Shown here one piece after another: positions 61,999 to 64,000 of a DNA stretch of 64,000 nucleotides. Each line of letters starts with the position of its first letter. Positions within the stretch are counted from its first letter, which is position 1. The translations under genes and the position numbers were made by a program. The DNA lies in NCBI GenBank assembly GCA_004764695.1, contig SMSO01000031.1, forward strand, positions 1,424,600-1,488,599, read 5' to 3'. This DNA is from Schizochytrium sp. TIO01. Its lineage: Eukaryota; Sar; Bigyra; Thraustochytrida; Thraustochytriidae. A model generated the notes under the pieces. The model was not told the DNA's origin. It was given only the letters and a program-made list of their open reading frames with translations, and ran no database searches.

Positions 61999-64000
61999 CG
62001 ATGGTTACGCAATGCGATTGCATCTGCCAAAGAGAGGGCACAAAGGGCCTTAAAGGCGACGTCGCATGCTGACGAAAGCACGGCAATAGGGAGTAAGGAG
62101 GAGGAAGAGGATATCCTGGAAGGTCGCAGGGGACCCGCGAAGGCCTGATGACGAAAGCATGCTAGGCCGGCCAGCTAAGGGAAATGGTGCTTCTGCTTCT
62201 CATGTTTGGTTTTAGTTTACTTTGTTTCGTGTGCAATGCAATGCTTTTATTGTAAGTTCAGCTTTTCTGTTTTAGTTTAATTAAATTAAAATCGATAGAA
62301 TAATCATCGCTTCTTTTTCACTTTAAACATTATTGAATTTTTGAATTTAATGATAAAAAGTTGTCCGGCACTGTGAGTGATAGAGCACGGACATATTATG
62401 TATGATTGAATTGTAGATGGCGTCTTTCTTTTTTGTCTTTCGTTCGCTTATTCATTCATTCGCTCGTCCACTCTTTCTGCTCCTTCAAGTTGAAGAGTCT
62501 TGCGAGCGAAAGCATTTGACAGAGGGAAAATCGTTGCTTGCTTGTTTGCAGCTAGCGAAGGAAGCAAGAGGAATTAAACGTGGCAGTGGCTTGAAGAGCT
62601 GCCACTCTGGGTATGATGAAGATCCATCCATCTTGATGCCTTCTTGGTTGGGTTTTAGTTGTTTATAAATTCTCTTCCAAGTTTCGCAGATCGCTGAAAG
62701 CTTTGATTTGAAGATGCCACATACAACATCTTGTATACTAGCCATCAAGAATGGGTGCTTAGTTTAGTTTGGTTTGGTTTTCAGGATTCTAAATCATTCA
62801 ACGCAAGTCGCAATTTTCCGGAAGCAGGATCAGGTTGTTCTGCTTCAAACGGATCAAATCCCCCACGTGCAGATTGCATCGTGAAGGAGTGAACTTACAT
62901 CCACAAGGTTTCTGAGGCTAAAAGCAAATATTTTCAGTTCCGATTTTGTGCAGATCAGATGATTGTAATGTTTCGTTTTTATCTCTTCTTCTGTCTCCAC
63001 ACCATTTACTATGAAATCGAAAAGCCACTATGGCTTCATAGAAACCCCGAATCAGGGTCCAATCCTCTTGATTAAATCAAGTATCTACTCAGAACGTATA
63101 AACAGTTGCCGCCATTTCATGAAAGAATATGACTTTGTTTAATGATGAACGAGGATGCCTTGGAGAGTGTGCTTGAAGTTTGGAATTCTTAACCTTTCGA
63201 GCCCAGTAACTCCCCTTATAAGAGCAAGACTATTAACAACGTATAGCTCAAAAATTGCCACGGCAAGAAGGTCCACCGATTTCCTTTATAAAGGACCCAT
63301 TAATTGTATTTCCGCTCATTGCATTTGTGCTTCCATTCTAGCTTCAATAATGATGCGCTACGCTGCTCAGGTAGAATTATAGGGAATATTACTTTTAAGA
63401 CACCAAAACAAGATCTGATCTGCTTTTTGATGTCGTCAGGTGTTCGCGCGAAGGATTTCTCCTATCTCAATTGATATTTTTCCTTATTTGAAGAAAGAGC
63501 GCAGAGGCATGAAGGATTTAGAACAACCAAGCAAATGAGCCGATGATCACAGTCACATGTCCCCACACAGGTTCTGAAGGAATCAATGAATTAGAGTGGA
63601 TTGCAGGAGTTACAACAGGAATTACCTACCTATAATATATCTAGTGGAGGAAAGGGAAGATAAGCAGCGCGGAAACTGGCATTTTCTATGCTACAAAGTA
63701 AGAAATTGTGCAGTGCTAGCGAAAGGTGACAGAAAGGAATTTATACTTGAGAAAGATAATGTTGGTCAGCTGGAACCTGAATGTAAAGATGCAAGCAAGA
63801 GTCTTGATGCAAGCTTTAAGAAAGTTGATTTTAAGAGTTAGCGAACTGCTCTGCTATACAGGAAATGAATCCCAGAGCAGACTGATTCATTAATCAAACT
63901 AACCCCACCAAGTATCTCTAACACAGCTCAAGAAGGACTTGGCCTCCTAATTACTACAACCCCTTCAACCATCAACCCAAGCTACACCATACTTGGCTCT

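Larger units (their letters stand above)
54575..64000. other. 9.4-kb gene-poor, microsatellite-dense right flank
   Basis: No gene can be supported. The first ~700 bases include the PUFA-synthase 5' region. Beyond that, short frames are mostly generated by simple repeats. Frames with better composition but no identity are near 59117-59704 (-), 60250-60474 (+, FNLSSLGEPAGSATTTILTD) and 63596-63841 (+, GDRKEFILEKDNVGQLEPE). The last could be a terminal exon of a gene but has no recognisable partner. Confidence 0.5.

Overview
The window reads as nuclear DNA of a thraustochytrid (Labyrinthulomycetes, stramenopiles; Schizochytrium/Aurantiochytrium-like). The deciding gene is a stand-alone subunit C (DH-DH-ER) of the PKS-like polyunsaturated fatty acid synthase at 50189-54574 (-), whose sequence and domain order I recognise from those genera. 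Other support: long mostly intron-free genes with two clear GT-AG introns (VOC protein and histone deacetylase), flagellar genes as expected for a zoospore-forming organism, and intergenic DNA full of simple repeats.

Layout. 1-4 kb: a CPA1/SOS1-like Na+/H+ antiporter running off the left edge and a small glyoxalase-fold protein. 4-12 kb: a divergent pair of ciliary genes, a MORN-repeat radial-spoke RSPH10B-like protein and IFT144/WDR19, sharing an 835-bp promoter with a near-perfect X-box-like inverted repeat. 12.3-13.7 kb: a HisI-HisE histidine enzyme with a fungal His4-like N-terminal domain. 13.7-20.5 kb: gene-poor, with decayed SMP-30/gluconolactonase-like fragments and a 16-bp minisatellite. 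20.5-23 kb: a single ORF fusing a triose/PEP-phosphate-translocator-like transporter to a polysaccharide pyruvyl transferase. 23.5-25.6 kb: an unrecognised protein with a C-terminal Cys cluster. 26.9-28.5 kb: a Dbp5/DDX19-like DEAD-box helicase. 30.3-31.7 kb: an RCC1-repeat protein with a mitochondrial-type N-terminus. 32.2-33.3 kb: an unresolved spliced gene candidate. 34-35.6 kb: CDC20. 37.3-39.5 kb: class I histone deacetylase. 40.5-43.9 kb: TTC27. 47.4-48.8 kb: coiled-coil protein. 50.2-54.6 kb: PUFA synthase subunit C. 54.6-64 kb: no convincing gene, many different microsatellites.

The genes are mostly unrelated housekeeping functions. Functional links visible from sequence are the divergent flagellar pair (IFT-A plus radial spoke) and the fused transporter/transferase, which may couple PEP import into a secretory compartment with pyruvylation of glycans. 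No tRNA, rRNA, CRISPR array or intact transposon was seen. Several long ORFs antisense to real genes are coding-bias shadows. Where an open frame begins with a non-ATG codon I used the first suitable ATG.
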